A stretch of 64,000 nucleotides of DNA from Lichenicola sp964247755 (GTDB taxonomy: Bacteria; Pseudomonadota; Alphaproteobacteria; Acetobacterales; Acetobacteraceae): contig CAXTVX010000001.1 of the NCBI GenBank assembly GCA_964247755.1, forward strand, positions 496,001 through 560,000, written 5' to 3'. Below, piece by piece: positions 1 to 8,425 of the stretch. Under the pieces are notes generated by a model that was given only the letters and a program-made list of their open reading frames with translations, did no database searches and had not been told where the DNA came from. A program made the translations under genes and the position numbers. Every line of letters starts with the position of its first letter. Within the stretch, counting starts at the first letter, position 1.

Positions 1-1
1 G

Positions 2-1657
2 TTCGGCCTCATGGGTTGGCTCGGCACCACCGCGGCGAGCCTCACCTTCATCGCCTGGCTGTTCATCGACCCGCTCGCGACCGCGATCGCCCGCCTGCTG
101 GGCGCGGCTGCCCGACTGCCCTGGCCCTGGCTCGGACTGATGCTGGGTAGGCTGGGCGCCGGACCACCCTCCTTCCTCGCCGGTGCGCTCATCTGCTGCC
201 TGACGGCCGGCGCCGTCGCCGCATCGTCGGTGGCACCCAGCGTATGGGCCGTGATGCGCGGCCTCGGTGGCGCATCCGACACCCTGGCGTCCCGCCCCGC
301 CGGCCGTCGCCGCACCCGCTTCGGCCGCAACCCGATGCACCGCAAGGAGTGGTTGTGGTTCGCCCGGGACCGCAGCGCCATCGTCCAGGCCGTCCTGGTG
401 CCGCTGTCGCTGGCCGGGATGCAGCTGTTCAACATGCGCGGCCTGGTCGCGAACGCAGGCCATGCGTGGAACGCGACCTGCGGCGCTGCCATCCTGTTCG
501 GCACCTACTTCCTGGTCGTCCTCGGTCCGAAATCGCTCGCCTCCGAAGGTGCGGCGCTCTGGATCGCGATGACATGGCCGCACGGGCTGGAAGCCCTGCT
601 TCGTGCCAAGGCGCGGCTGTGGACGGTGGTGTCCTCCGGCGTCGTCGCCCTGCCGCTGTGCTACGCCGCCTACCGCTTCCCCGGCGACCTGGTCGGCGTG
701 GTGCTGGTCGGCGTCGGCTGGATCGTGTTCGGCTACAGCATGGCGCTGAAGACGGTGACGCTGGTCACCGTGGCCGGATCGTCCGGCGAGGCGGAGAAGG
801 CTCCCACCAGCCGCCGCTGGGCGACCTACCTCGGAACGCTCACCTTCAGTATCGGCGTCCTGACCCGGCAGTGGCCGATCGCGGTGTCCGGTGTCGTCTA
901 CTCCGGCCTGGCCGCGGCAGCCATGTGGCAGAACTTCCGCGCCCGCCTTCCCTACCTGTTCGATCCCTGGTCGGAACGGCGGCCGGATCCGCCGACCCTG
1001 ATGCATGCCATGGTCGCGATCGCTGCCCTGGTCGATGGTGGAGCGGTGATCACCGGTATCATCGGGGCCTTCGCCGGACCGGACTGGGCCATCGCGGCGC
1101 GCACCTCCGGCTATGCCGTGGCAGCCGCGGTTGTCGGCTTCGGCATGATGCACTTCCTGAACAAACGGGGCCTGAGGGCGTCCGCCCTGTGGAGGTGGCA
1201 ACCGGTATCGCCGCAGCCCGGTATCGCCGCGCGTCGCCGCGTGTTCGCCTTCCTTGCCATCGGCGCTGCCGCCGGCGCGATGCTGGGCGGCCTCGCCCAC
1301 CTTTATTTGCTCGGCCTGCACCAGTTCGCCTGGGCACGCGCAATCCTGGACCACCCCAACCCGTCCACCACCCTGCCGCATTACCGCGAGTGGTCGTTCC
1401 TCCTTGCCGTGATCGTCGCCCCGCCTGCCGAGGAGTTCCTGTTCCGCGGGCTGCTCTACCGCGCCCTGGACCGGCAATGGGGCGGCTGGCCCGCCATCGG
1501 CGGAAGTGCCGCGTTCTTCGCCATCTATCATCCCGTGCTGTCCTGGCTGCCCGTGGGACTGCTCGGCATCGGCAACGCGGTGCTGTTCCGCAGGTCAGGC
1601 AATCTGGTCCCGGCCGTGCTGCTGCACATGATCTACAACGCCGTGGTGCTGCTCTGA
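2..1657 (+). CDS. ABC-2-type permease-like protein fused to a CPBP intramembrane protease, 5' end cut by window
   Basis: The reading frame is open from the first bases, so the true start is probably outside the window; the first ATG inside is at 11. The N-terminal part is hydrophobic and contains an R-K-E-W followed by R-D segment (about residues 111-120 from that ATG) like the cytoplasmic stretch of ABC-2-type exporter permeases. The C-terminal part has the CPBP (Abi/Rce1-like) protease motifs: E-E-F-L-F-R near residue 474, a conserved His in F-A-I-Y-H near 505, and H-M-I-Y-N near 541. These residues are known to form the intramembrane metalloprotease site. An exporter permease with a protease tail suggests processing or handling of a peptide or sodium-export type function, but the partner ATPase gene would lie upstream and cannot be seen. 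The family call for the C-terminus is firm; the N-terminal call is weaker. Confidence 0.75.
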   Translation, partial: FGLMGWLGTTAASLTFIAWLFIDPLATAIARLLGAAARLPWPWLGLMLGRLGAGPPSFLAGALICCLTAGAVAASSVAPSVWAVMRGLGGASDTLASRPAGRRRTRFGRNPMHRKEWLWFARDRSAIVQAVLVPLSLAGMQLFNMRGLVANAGHAWNATCGAAILFGTYFLVVLGPKSLASEGAALWIAMTWPHGLEALLRAKARLWTVVSSGVVALPLCYAAYRFPGDLVGVVLVGVGWIVFGYSMALKTVTLVTVAGSSGEAEKAPTSRRWATYLGTLTFSIGVLTRQWPIAVSGVVYSGLAAAAMWQNFRARLPYLFDPWSERRPDPPTLMHAMVAIAALVDGGAVITGIIGAFAGPDWAIAARTSGYAVAAAVVGFGMMHFLNKRGLRASALWRWQPVSPQPGIAARRRVFAFLAIGAAAGAMLGGLAHLYLLGLHQFAWARAILDHPNPSTTLPHYREWSFLLAVIVAPPAEEFLFRGLLYRALDRQWGGWPAIGGSAAFFAIYHPVLSWLPVGLLGIGNAVLFRRSGNLVPAVLLHMIYNAVVLL

Positions 1658-1890
1658 CCGCATTACCGTGTCTGGTGCGGTTTCGGGCCGCGAGCCGGTC
1701 ACGGACGCCGCCGGCGGTTGCCGCCCGGGCGAGCCGGTCCCCTGCCGCCCCGTCGCGTTCCGCGATGGCAGAAAGGCTGTCTCGCGATGCCGGACGCCGT
1801 GCGGCACCAGGGAGCTTGGCGGCCAGAACTGCCACCGCCTCTTCCAGCCGGATCCTGCCCCAGGCCGCACCTGATCCGCATGGCGCTGTG

Positions 1891-2536
1891 GTGCGGCTGA
1901 GGGGACGGCTTTGGCGATGGGCGAGCTGGATCGTCGTGGCGGTCGGTCTCGACCTCGTTGCCTGGCCGGGGCTCCGGCCCATCCCTGCCCTCGCCGGGAA
2001 CCCAGGCAGTGCTTCCGCCCTCGCCGTTCGCCGGATCCACGGCTTCGTGCTGCCGCCCTTGTTCGGCCGCCCCTGGCGCGGCCTGCCACGACTGCCGTAA
2101 CAGGCACCCTCGCGGCCCCGTTCGCCGTCGCCGTCGGGTTGCTGACGGGGTTTCAGGTCGGCCTCATGGCTTTCCTGGCCACCGCCGTCTTCAGCGGACC
2201 CCATCACGGAAGCGCCGTCTACGACCGCCCGGGGCCCTGCTGGAGGCCGTGGAGGACATGCTCGGATGCAGGATCTGGAGCGGCTTCGCCGCCGGGACGG
2301 CCGTCGCCGCGGTCACGACCGTGGGCTTGGCTGCCCTGTCGCCGGACGCGCAGCGACCCCACCTGTCGTGGCGGGTGCCCCTGGCCGCGGCCTGTGCGTC
2401 CGTGGTGGTCCTACCGGACTGGTTCGGCAGCGCGCTTCAGCCCACGTGACACGAGCCGGCCCTGCTGGCCGCAGCGGGGTTGCTGAGCGCCCTCCTCGTC
2501 AACTGGCACGCGATCACACGGAACCATGCGGGCTGA
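1891..2536 (+). pseudogene. Possible decayed membrane-protein gene
   Basis: No single frame is convincing between the end of the protease gene and era, but hydrophobic protein-like stretches follow each other in three frames of the same strand. The first runs from a GTG at 1891 (residues like R-L-W-R-W-A-S-W-I-V-V-A-V-G-L) to about 2080. The second covers about 2083-2230 (A-V-G-L-L-T-G-F-Q-V-G-L-M-A-F-L). The third covers about 2235-2449, then an in-frame TGA at 2447-2449, with readable sequence continuing to a TGA at 2534-2536. This is what two frameshifts plus a nonsense mutation in a small multi-pass membrane protein would look like. I do not recognise the family. Sequence this rich in GCC, GTC and CTG can look hydrophobic by chance, so the call is tentative. 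The preceding 1658-1890 shows no gene. Confidence 0.3.
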
Positions 2537-2581
2537 ACATCCGCCCCCCAGCAGCCGCCGTCGGTCCGGCACGTCGACCGA

Positions 2582-3508
2582 TCAGTCCAGGTTCTCCAGC
2601 CCGATCGCGCGCAGCCTCGCTCCTTCCTCGTCCCAGCCGGCGCGTTCCTTGACGTTGAGGAACAGGTGGCAGGGCCGCTCCAGCAGCGCCGACAGTCCGT
2701 GGCGCGCCTTCTGGCCGATCTCCTTGATCCGGCTGCCGTTCTCGCCGATCAGGATCGCCTTGTGGCCGGCGCGCGACACGTAGACCGTGGCCTCGATCCG
2801 CACCGAGCCATCCGGGCGCTCCTGGAAGCTCTCGGTCTCCACGGTGCAGGAGTATGGGATTTCCTCCTGCGTCTGTAGGAAGATCTGCTCGCGCACCAGC
2901 TCGGCCGCCAGCAGCCGGTCCGGCAGGTCGGTCAGGTCGTCCTCCGGATACAGGAACGGGCTCTCGGGCAGCGCCAGCGCCAGCGCGTCGAGCAGGTCGT
3001 CGAGGCCGTCGCCCTTGCGGGCGCTCACCATGTACACGTGCTCGAACGGCACCAGCTCGGCCAGCGCCTTGGTCAGCGGCAGCAGCTGGCCGCGCTCCAC
3101 CGCGTCGGTCTTGTTCAGCACCAGCCAGGTACGACGGCGCGTGGTCTTGAGGCGCTCGGCGATGGCGCGCACGCCGTCGGTCAGGCCCTTCTGGCTGTCC
3201 ACCAGCAGCAGGGTGATGTCGGCATCCTCCGCACCGGTCCAGGCGGCGGCGACCATGGCGCGGTCGAGCTTGCGACGCGGCTTGAAGATGCCCGGCGTGT
3301 CGACCAGCAGGATCTGGCTCGACGTGTCCGCCACTCTGCGCATCAGGATGCCGAGCACCCGGAACCGGGTGGTCTGCGCCTTGGGGCTGACGATCGACAG
3401 CTTGGCGCCGGTGAGCCGGTTGAGCAGCGTCGACTTGCCAGCGTTGGGCGCGCCGACGATGGCGACGAAGCCGCAGCGCTCGGGCGTCGGGGTGGGATCC
3501 GCGGTCAT
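2582..3508 (-). CDS. era: GTPase Era
   Basis: Era binds 16S rRNA and checks 30S subunit maturation in the cytoplasm. The 308-residue protein has the G1 loop G-A-P-N-A-G-K-S at 19-26, G3 D-T-P-G at 70-73, G4 N-K-T-D at 132-135, the S-A-R-K G5-like segment at 162-165 and a C-terminal KH RNA-binding domain with G-E-N-G-S-R-I-K-E-I-G at 255-265. The length is normal for Era. The ATG overlaps the TGA of rnc as ATGA, so translation is probably coupled to RNase III, the enzyme that releases the 16S precursor. It is the last gene of the rpoZ-rsh-acpS-lepB-rnc-era run; recO, which often follows era in related genomes, is not present here. Confidence 0.98.
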   Translation of the reverse strand: MTADPTPTPERCGFVAIVGAPNAGKSTLLNRLTGAKLSIVSPKAQTTRFRVLGILMRRVADTSSQILLVDTPGIFKPRRKLDRAMVAAAWTGAEDADITLLLVDSQKGLTDGVRAIAERLKTTRRRTWLVLNKTDAVERGQLLPLTKALAELVPFEHVYMVSARKGDGLDDLLDALALALPESPFLYPEDDLTDLPDRLLAAELVREQIFLQTQEEIPYSCTVETESFQERPDGSVRIEATVYVSRAGHKAILIGENGSRIKEIGQKARHGLSALLERPCHLFLNVKERAGWDEEGARLRAIGLENLD

Positions 3509-4293
3509 GCGAGCTGTCCCAGCAGGTCGGAGGCGGCCAGGCTTTCGGCGATCCGCTTGGTGCCCGCCTCCCCAGTCGCCGAGCGTCCGGCGGCCTCCGC
3601 GCGGATGGTGAAGCGGGGCGCGTGCGAGGGACCCTCGGCCGCTTCCACCACGTACACCGGAAGCGGCAGGCCGCGCGCCAACAGCCATTCCTGCAGCGCG
3701 GTCTTGGCATCCTTGGGCGGCAGGGTCTGGCCGGTGATGACCCCGCTCCAGGCGGAGCGCACGAACGCCCGCGCCGGGTCCAGCCCGCCGTCGAGAAAGG
3801 TGGCGCCCAGCACCGCCTCGACGCTGTCGGCGAGCACGTTGGCGGCGTCGCGTATGCCCGCGCGGTCCTCGTGCGGCGCCACGTCGAGCGCCTCGCGGAA
3901 GCCCAGCTCGGCGGCGATCCGCGCCAGCACAGGACGCGACACCAGCTGCGCCAGGCGCGGCCCGAGATGGCCTTCCTGCTCGTCCGGATAGCGCTCGATC
4001 AGCCATTCGGCCATCAGCAGCCCCAGCACGCGGTCGCCGATGAACTCCAGCCGCTCGTTGGAGCCCTGCCCTTTCTGCGACACCCGGCGCTTGTACCGTC
4101 CCCCCGCCGCGCCGCCGCGGGCCTCGTGCGCCGCCGAGCGGTGGGTCAGGGCTTCGCGCAGCAGCGCGACCTTGCGAAACCGCCAGCCGATGGTGCGCTC
4201 GATCCCGGCGAGCGCCTCGGCCGGCAGCCCCTGCTCGGACGTGCTCAACGCACCCAATGGAACAGCCGGCTCCAGCGGATCTCGACCGGCCAT
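3505..4293 (-). CDS. rnc: Ribonuclease III
   Basis: This enzyme cleaves double-stranded RNA, including rRNA precursors. The family signature N-E-R-L-E-F-I-G-D-R-V-L is at 79-90, with catalytic Glu83 and Asp87, and the second acidic pair is Asp156/Glu159. A dsRNA-binding domain occupies about 195-262. The ATG at 4293 would make the gene overlap the lepB 3' end by 49 bp. A TTG at 4248 overlaps the lepB stop as TTGA and would give a 247-residue protein whose N-terminus fits the family better; I cannot decide between them. Residues 58-77 form a Gly/Arg/Lys-rich insertion just before the signature, longer than in textbook RNase III. Confidence 0.96.
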   Translation of the reverse strand: MAGRDPLEPAVPLGALSTSEQGLPAEALAGIERTIGWRFRKVALLREALTHRSAAHEARGGAAGGRYKRRVSQKGQGSNERLEFIGDRVLGLLMAEWLIERYPDEQEGHLGPRLAQLVSRPVLARIAAELGFREALDVAPHEDRAGIRDAANVLADSVEAVLGATFLDGGLDPARAFVRSAWSGVITGQTLPPKDAKTALQEWLLARGLPLPVYVVEAAEGPSHAPRFTIRAEAAGRSATGEAGTKRIAESLAASDLLGQLA

Positions 4294-5057
4294 TCCCAGA
4301 ACTGCCAGACCGGGTAGCGCGCGTCATAGGAGAAGAAGATCAGCTCCGCCTTGCCGACCAGGTTCTCCAGCGGCACGTAGCCGAGGTCGTCCATGAAACG
4401 GCTGTCGGCGCTGTCGTCGCGGTTGTCGCCCATGGCGAAGAAGTAGCCTGGCGGCACCACGTATTCGGGGGTGTTGTTCTGCTGGCCCTCGTCGGTCAGG
4501 CGCAGGATCTTGTGCCGGACGTCCGCGTGGCCGCCGCTGCCGGGCAGGGCCTCGGTGTAGAGCCGGCCGGCCAGTTCGCGCCGCTGCTCGTCCACCGCGA
4601 CGTAGTCGCCCTCGTCGCTGCGCGGAACCTGAACACCGTTCAGGAACAGCTGCCCGTCCCGCACCTGTATGTGGTCGCCGGGCAGGCCGACGATGCGCTT
4701 GATGTAGTCGATGGTGGTATCGCGCGTGTAGCGGAACACCGCGACGTCGCCGCGATGCGGCAGGGAGTTCAGGATGCGGCCGGAGAACAGGTCCGGCGAG
4801 AACGGCAGCGAGAACCGGGAGAACCCGTAGGACGGCTTGGACACGAACAGGTAGTCGCCGACCAGCAGGGTCGGGATCATCGAGCCGCTGGGGATGTTGA
4901 ACGGCTCGAACGCGACCGTCCGCACCACGGCCGCGATCAGCAACGCATAGACGATCGTCCGCACGGTCTCGCCGAGCCCGGAGCGGCCAGCCTCGACACC
5001 ACCGGCCTTGACGCCGACGGCCGGATGCACGGGAGGGGTGGTCTTGAACAGGCTCAT
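4245..5057 (-). CDS. lepB: Signal peptidase I
   Basis: LepB removes signal peptides from exported proteins at the periplasmic face of the inner membrane. Translation from the ATG at 5057 gives 270 residues with one membrane segment at about 33-50. The nucleophile Ser59 lies in P-S-G-S-M-I-P-T-L-L and the general base Lys120 in D-Y-I-K-R-I-V-G-L-P-G-D; the late box G-D-N-R-D-D-S-A-D-S-R is also present. The frame stays open up to a TTG at 5150 that overlaps the acpS stop, but the extra 31 residues are unlike family N-termini, so the ATG is preferred. The protein has an extended domain between the Lys and the late box, as is usual in alphaproteobacteria. Confidence 0.96.
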   Translation of the reverse strand: MSLFKTTPPVHPAVGVKAGGVEAGRSGLGETVRTIVYALLIAAVVRTVAFEPFNIPSGSMIPTLLVGDYLFVSKPSYGFSRFSLPFSPDLFSGRILNSLPHRGDVAVFRYTRDTTIDYIKRIVGLPGDHIQVRDGQLFLNGVQVPRSDEGDYVAVDEQRRELAGRLYTEALPGSGGHADVRHKILRLTDEGQQNNTPEYVVPPGYFFAMGDNRDDSADSRFMDDLGYVPLENLVGKAELIFFSYDARYPVWQFWEWPVEIRWSRLFHWVR

Positions 5058-5146
5058 GGCGGCTGCATGCGTCCGGGTGGAGGCCGTTTCCGAGCCGGAC
5101 GGCCGGTCCGGAAGTGGCGGGATGAAGCCGACGCGGCCTGGCCGTG

Positions 5147-5569
5147 TCAAGCAAATGGCGGATCCGTGACCGCCTGGATCATCACCTCGGCAAAGGCGTA
5201 GGGCGGCTCGTCGGTCATGCTCAGGAGCAGGAGCGGCCGGTGGCCGGGCGGCATCAATTGTTCAAGCCGGCGCAGGGCGCCGCCGGTCAGGTGCAGGGTC
5301 GGCTGTCCGGAGGGGAGGTTCACCACCCCCATGTCGCTGTGGAACACACCCTGGCTGAAGCCGGTGCCGAGCGCCTTGGCGCAGGCTTCCTTGGCGGCCC
5401 AGCGCTTGGCGTAGGTCGCGGCGTGCAGCGCTTCGGTGCGCCGTTCCGCCCGGGCCCGCTCGGCGTCGGTGAAGCAGCGGCGGAGGAAGCGCTGCCCGTG
5501 CCGCGCGATCGCCTGCTCGATCCGCCGGATGTCGCACAGGTCCGAACCGAGGCCGATCACCACGCCCAC
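5147..5569 (-). CDS. acpS: Holo-[acyl-carrier-protein] synthase
   Basis: AcpS transfers 4'-phosphopantetheine from coenzyme A to the serine of acyl carrier protein, activating fatty acid synthesis. The 140-residue protein starts with the typical M-G-V-V-I-G-L-G-S-D-L; the Mg-binding residues are Asp10 and Glu61, the latter in W-A-A-K-E-A-C-A-K-A-L-G-T-G. It starts 5 bp after the rsh stop and precedes lepB, so it is read within the same operon. pdxJ, often found between rsh and acpS in alphaproteobacteria, is missing. Confidence 0.96.
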   Translation of the reverse strand: MGVVIGLGSDLCDIRRIEQAIARHGQRFLRRCFTDAERARAERRTEALHAATYAKRWAAKEACAKALGTGFSQGVFHSDMGVVNLPSGQPTLHLTGGALRRLEQLMPPGHRPLLLLSMTDEPPYAFAEVMIQAVTDPPFA

Positions 5570-5574
5570 GTCCC

Positions 5575-7884
5575 TCAGGCCTTGGCGCGCTCGACCTGGG
5601 TGATTCCTCCTGCGGAGCGCAGGCCGGCGATCACCGAGGACAGGTGGCGCAGGTCGCGCACCTCGACGTCCACCAGGATCTCCATGAAGTCGAGCTGGCG
5701 GTTCACGATCTTGAGGTTGACCACGCTCCCGTCCTGCCTGGACACCGCGTTGGTCACCCCCGCCAGCACCGACGGCTCGTTGGCGGCGATCACGCTGATC
5801 CGGCCAACGTGGGTGTCCGCCGCCTGGCCGCGTCCGACCCCGTCATAGTCCCAGTCGATGTCGAGGAAGCGCTCCGGGGTGGCGGCGAAGCTTTCCAGGG
5901 TCTGGCAGCCGGCGGTGTGCACGGTGATGCCCTTGCCATTGGCGACGATGCCGACGATCCGGTCGCCGGGCAGCGGGTGGCAGCAGCCGGCGAAGTGCTT
6001 GGCGACGCCCGAGCCGAGCCCGACCAGGGACAGGCCCCCGCTTCCGCCCCCGCTGGCCCGTTCGGCGCGCAGGCTGCCGCGGCCGGGCAGGCTCGGCACC
6101 ATGCGCGGGCCGCGGGCGGCGCGGCGCAGCTCGGGGTAGGTCGCCTGCACCACCTCCTTGGGGCCGAGGTTGCCGTTGCCGACCGCGACGTAGAGGTCGG
6201 TCAGGCTGTTGCACTTCAGCCCCTTGAGCGCTCCCTCCAGCACCTTCTCCGAGCCGTCGACCCCTTCCTGCCGGAACGCCTTGGCGAGTGCCGCGCGGCC
6301 GGCGTCGAGATGGGTCTCGCGCGCCTGGGCGGCGACGTGGCGGCGGATCCGGGCGCGCGCCTTGCCGGTGACGACGAAGCGTTCCCAGGCCGGCGACGGG
6401 GTGCCGCCGCGGGCGGTCATGATCTCGACCTGGTCGCCGTTCTGCAGCTCGTGGCGCAGCGGCATCAGGCGGCCGTTGACCTTGGCGCCGACGCAGCTGT
6501 CGCCGATCTGGCTGTGCACGGCGTAGGCGAAGTCGACCGGGGTGGCGCCGCGCGGCAGCGGGATCAGCTGCCCCTTCGGGCTGAAGCAGAACACCTGGTC
6601 CTGGTACAGCTCGAGCTTGGTGTTCTCGAGGAACTCGTCCGGGGCGGCGGAACTCTCCAGGATCTCCAGCAGGTCCTGCACCCAGCGCGGCCGCCTCGCC
6701 GGCGCAATGCCGCCGTCGCCCAGGCCCTTGTAGGACCAGTGCGCGGCGACACCGTTCTCGGCCACGTCGTGCATCTCCGGGGTGCGTATCTGCACCTCGA
6801 TCTTCTGGTTGCGGGGCGAGCGCAAGGTCACGCCGGTGTGCAGGCTCTGGTAGCCGTTGGCCTTTGGCGTGGAGATGTAGTCCTTGAACCGGCCGGTGAT
6901 GGTCGGATAGGCGCCGTGCACCGCGCCCAGCGCCACGTAGCAGGTCTCGCGGGTCGGTACCATGACGCGGAACGCCATGATGTCGGACAGCTGCTCGAAG
7001 GCGACGTTGCGCTTCTGCATCTTTTCCCAGATGGAGAAGGGCGATTTCTCGCGTCCGGTGACCTCCGCCTGCGGCACGCCGGCGTCGGCGCATAGCCGGG
7101 CGAGCTCGCGCCGCACTTCCTCGATCACGTCGGCGCCCTGCCCGCGCAGGTAGTTCAGCCGGGCGCGGATGGTGGCGTTGTGCTCCGGCTCCAGCTCGGC
7201 GAAGGACAGGTCCTGCAGCTCGGTCTTGACCTTGTCCATGCCGATGCGCCCGGCCAGCGGCGCATAGATGTCCATGGTCTCCGACGCGATGCGCTGCCGA
7301 CGGTGCTCTTCCCGGACGCAGTTCAGGGTGCGCATGTTGTGCAGCCGGTCCGCCAGCTTGACCACCAGCACACGTATGTCCCGGCTCATCGCCAGCACCA
7401 GCTTGCGGAAGTTCTCCGCCTGCTTGGTGCGGTCCGACTGCAGCTCCAGCCGGGTCAGCTTGGTCACGCCGTCCACCAGGGCGGCGACGGTCGGGCCGAA
7501 CTGCACCTCGAGCTGCGGCAGCTTCAGCCCGGTGTCCTCCACCGTGTCGTGCAGCAGCCCGGTGCAGATGCTGGCGACGTCGAGGCGGAAACCGGCCAGC
7601 ATGCCGGCGACGGCGAGCGGATGGACGATGTAGGGCTCGCCGTTGTCGCGCCGCTGACCCTCGTGGGCCTGGCAGGCGACGGCGAAGGCACGTTCGATTG
7701 CGACGGTGTCGGCACCCGGGTCGTAGGAGCGAACCCGCCGAACCAGTCCGGCGCAAGTGATCGCCCGGTCGGCAGCCACCTCGGACGCAGGTGCCGACCC
7801 TCGCACCACGACCGGCCCGTCCGGCGCCAGGACAGCCGCCCGTCGGCCTGGAGCGCCGATCCTGTCGTCAGCTCCAGGCCACAT
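5575..7884 (-). CDS. rsh: Bifunctional (p)ppGpp synthetase/hydrolase (Rsh)
   Basis: This stringent-response enzyme makes and breaks (p)ppGpp. The N-terminal HD hydrolase domain carries His74, His88 and the H-D pair at 112-113 in H-D-T-V-E-D-T. The synthetase domain has R-F-K-D followed by Y-I-S-T-P-K-A-N-G-Y-Q-S-L-H-T around 330-348; the R-x-K-D form is the one known from bifunctional Rel/SpoT enzymes, whereas monofunctional RelA has E-x-D-D. A TGS domain follows at about 420-480 and an ACT domain occupies roughly the last 80 residues. Start ATG 7884 is preceded by an AGGGA site. The roughly 60 residues before the HD core are longer than usual, so a shorter start is possible. It lies 10 bp after rpoZ, matching the usual alphaproteobacterial pairing. 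Confidence 0.97.
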   Translation of the reverse strand: MWPGADDRIGAPGRRAAVLAPDGPVVVRGSAPASEVAADRAITCAGLVRRVRSYDPGADTVAIERAFAVACQAHEGQRRDNGEPYIVHPLAVAGMLAGFRLDVASICTGLLHDTVEDTGLKLPQLEVQFGPTVAALVDGVTKLTRLELQSDRTKQAENFRKLVLAMSRDIRVLVVKLADRLHNMRTLNCVREEHRRQRIASETMDIYAPLAGRIGMDKVKTELQDLSFAELEPEHNATIRARLNYLRGQGADVIEEVRRELARLCADAGVPQAEVTGREKSPFSIWEKMQKRNVAFEQLSDIMAFRVMVPTRETCYVALGAVHGAYPTITGRFKDYISTPKANGYQSLHTGVTLRSPRNQKIEVQIRTPEMHDVAENGVAAHWSYKGLGDGGIAPARRPRWVQDLLEILESSAAPDEFLENTKLELYQDQVFCFSPKGQLIPLPRGATPVDFAYAVHSQIGDSCVGAKVNGRLMPLRHELQNGDQVEIMTARGGTPSPAWERFVVTGKARARIRRHVAAQARETHLDAGRAALAKAFRQEGVDGSEKVLEGALKGLKCNSLTDLYVAVGNGNLGPKEVVQATYPELRRAARGPRMVPSLPGRGSLRAERASGGGSGGLSLVGLGSGVAKHFAGCCHPLPGDRIVGIVANGKGITVHTAGCQTLESFAATPERFLDIDWDYDGVGRGQAADTHVGRISVIAANEPSVLAGVTNAVSRQDGSVVNLKIVNRQLDFMEILVDVEVRDLRHLSSVIAGLRSAGGITQVERAKA

Positions 7885-7894
7885 AAACCGTTCC

Positions 7895-8293
7895 CTACCG
7901 GCGCGTGCGGCCGCCGAGTTCGGCCTCGATGGCGGCCTCGAGCTCCTCCGGCGATAGCTCGGTGCCCATAGCGCCCGCTTCCTCCTCGGCGGACACGTCC
8001 TGCAGCCCGAAGATGTTCTGGTCGGTCGGGATCAGGTCCAGCACCTCCTCGTCGGCCGGCTCCGGCTCCGGTGCACGGGCCAGCGACTTGATCAGGTCGC
8101 CATGCAGGCGGTCGAGGTCGACGGTCTCGTCCGCGATCTCGCGCAGCGCCACCACCGGGTTCTTGTCGTTGTCGCGGTCGACCGTCAGCTCCTCGCCGCG
8201 GCTCAGGTTGCGCGCCCGCTGCGCCGCGAGCAGGACCAGCTCGAAGCGGTTGGGGATGCGTTCAACGCAGTCTTCGACGGTGACGCGCGCCAT
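7895..8293 (-). CDS. rpoZ: RNA polymerase omega subunit
   Basis: Omega helps assemble and stabilise RNA polymerase through the beta' subunit. The 132-residue protein begins M-A-R-V-T-V-E-D-C and has the family core N-R-F-E-L-V-L-L-A-A-Q-R-A-R near residues 15-28, followed by the K-N-P-V-V-A-L-R-E-I segment near 44-53. The second half is an acidic, probably flexible tail (about 75-125), common in alphaproteobacterial omega. It is the first gene of the rpoZ-rsh operon and has a good promoter directly upstream. Omega also carries part of the ppGpp site on polymerase, which makes the coupling to rsh sensible. Confidence 0.95.
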   Translation of the reverse strand: MARVTVEDCVERIPNRFELVLLAAQRARNLSRGEELTVDRDNDKNPVVALREIADETVDLDRLHGDLIKSLARAPEPEPADEEVLDLIPTDQNIFGLQDVSAEEEAGAMGTELSPEELEAAIEAELGGRTRR

Positions 8294-8329
8294 GCGGCCA
8301 GCCTCCGTATCATCAATGAGGGATCGCTC

Positions 8330-8358
8330 TATATAGGAGGAGCCATGCCGCCCGGCAA
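8330..8358 (-). promoter_or_regulatory. Candidate sigma-70-type promoter of rpoZ-rsh operon
   Basis: Read on the minus strand, TTGCCG (8353-8358) is followed after exactly 17 bp by TATATA (8330-8335), about 37 bp upstream of the rpoZ ATG. Each hexamer matches four of six consensus positions. The -35 element lies inside the hairpin at 8343-8377. Confidence 0.5.
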
Positions 8359-8377
8359 GGCGCGCCGGGCGGCATGG
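8343..8377. terminator. 14-bp inverted repeat, likely terminator of the UrcA-family gene
   Basis: CCATGCCGCCCGGC (8343-8356) is the exact reverse complement of 8364-8377, with a 7-nt loop. It lies about 50 bp past the stop of the upstream minus-strand gene and before the rpoZ promoter. No T-run follows, so a factor-independent role is likely but not certain. Confidence 0.55.
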
Positions 8378-8425
8378 TGCGGCTCCGACCGGATCACCGG
8401 TGCCCAGGGCCGCTCCGTGTTCCGT

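Noticed and set aside
244..2100. 618-residue frame overlapping the permease/protease gene
   Set aside because: It is Arg/Pro-rich, lacks any family motif, and lies in another frame of the clearly coding permease/protease gene. Only its last part (after 1891) was considered, as part of a possible pseudogene.
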